From: Aurifilum marmelostoma
Lineage: Eukaryota; Ascomycota; Sordariomycetes; Diaporthales; Cryphonectriaceae
Direction of reading: 5' to 3'
Assembly (NCBI GenBank): GCA_027559495.1
Contig: JAMXSV010000007.1
Span: 186,001 to 250,000, forward strand
DNA: 64,000 nt
The notes under the pieces are model-generated. The model saw only the letters and a list, made by a program, of their open reading frames with translations, did no database searches and was not told the DNA's origin. The first letter of the stretch is position 1. Every line of letters begins with the position of its first letter. Below, piece after piece: positions 63,600 through 64,000 of the stretch. A program made the translations under genes and the position numbers.

Positions 63600-64000
63600 A
63601 AATTCATGAGGTCCAAGACTCACTATGATACTTAATCACAAATAGAGGAAAACTCGTAAATCCTCAGGCCAAGACATAATATTGTCCTTGTATGCCTTGG
63701 ACTCGTTACTGCTGTCGATTCTTATACATTAGACACTTATTTATACAACCCAGATCTAGTTTCTCATTATGACTCGAGTCATGATCATAACAGAATAAAC
63801 TATACAGTACATACACCTATAGGATGGAACTAAGATATAACAAGAGGGATAACAATTACTTCCATAAATTCCAGAAGCAAAACAATTGCAAGGACACAAG
63901 AAAATGGGAGCAATTGGTGGCACACACACAGGGGCCCCTACCTTGTCATTATAGGCCGTCGGATGCTCCCGTGTTAGTGATGTCACATGCTGGAGCAGCG
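63600..64000. other. 3' flank of the neurochondrin-like gene
   Basis: AT-rich tail sequence to the window end; likely 3' UTR and spacer, no gene seen. Confidence 0.5.

Noticed and set aside
1..64000. Transposons, CRISPR, dispersed 5S rRNA, biosynthetic gene cluster, prokaryotic-style operon
   Set aside because: No terminal repeats, transposase or polymerase sequences, no 5S-like sequence spotted by eye, no backbone biosynthetic enzyme; all genes are unlinked housekeeping genes with spliceosomal introns or fungal hallmarks.

Overview
The window is core-genome DNA of a filamentous ascomycete (Pezizomycotina). The gene families look most like Sordariomycetes, but the exact lineage cannot be read from the window alone. 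Signs are: genes with mostly short spliceosomal introns (about 50-220 nt; GT-AG, with CTRAY-type branch points), moderately GC-rich exons, pyrimidine-rich leaders, poly(dA:dT) tracts in promoters, and fungal-specific families (HAP5, FCF2, CTK3, MDN1, AMPP). I see 19 protein genes and no tRNA, rRNA, transposon, CRISPR or secondary-metabolite cluster. Exon joins were worked out by hand from splice signals, phase and family similarity. For every multi-exon gene complete in the window, the summed exon length is divisible by three.

Layout, left to right: sec15 3' part (+, 2-1510); hap5/NF-YC (-, 2357-3318); fcf2 (+, 5264-6109); mitoribosomal uS10m (+, 6791-8720); mitochondrial TrpRS (+, 9251-10888); importin-13/Kap122-type karyopherin (-, 11137-14699); Xaa-Pro aminopeptidase P (+, 15983-18218); FUN14 protein (-, 18349-18955); FHA-domain protein kinase with a repeated C-terminal tail (+, 19903-22675); midasin MDN1, a single 14.9-kb exon (-, 23600-38476); mitoribosomal bL12m (+, 38830-39456); ctk3 (-, 39943-40871); hat1 (-, 41550-43049); ZIP metal transporter (+, 43704-44997); cdc4-like F-box/WD40 (+, 48770-51049); PDH E1-alpha (+, 52217-53754); DNA ligase I cdc9 (+, 54634-57596); CLC chloride channel/transporter (-, 57932-60946); neurochondrin-like protein (+, 61476-63599).

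The genes are independent housekeeping units, not an operon or cluster. Several share themes: ribosome assembly (Fcf2 for 40S, midasin for 60S), mitochondrial gene expression and metabolism (uS10m, bL12m, TrpRS, PDH E1-alpha, FUN14), nuclear control (HAP5, CTK3, HAT1, Cdc4, FHA kinase, DNA ligase I) and membrane/traffic functions (Sec15, ZIP, CLC, importin). Midasin and bL12m share a 353-bp bidirectional promoter.

No clearly new multi-gene system is present. The points most worth a second look are a one-base frame break in the last exon of the cdc4-like gene, a tandemly repeated 46-48-residue basic module in the tail of the FHA kinase, an AUG-less mitochondrial-presequence-like leader in frame with DNA ligase I, a 14-nt microexon in hap5, a GC-AG intron in hat1, and the intronless midasin gene.
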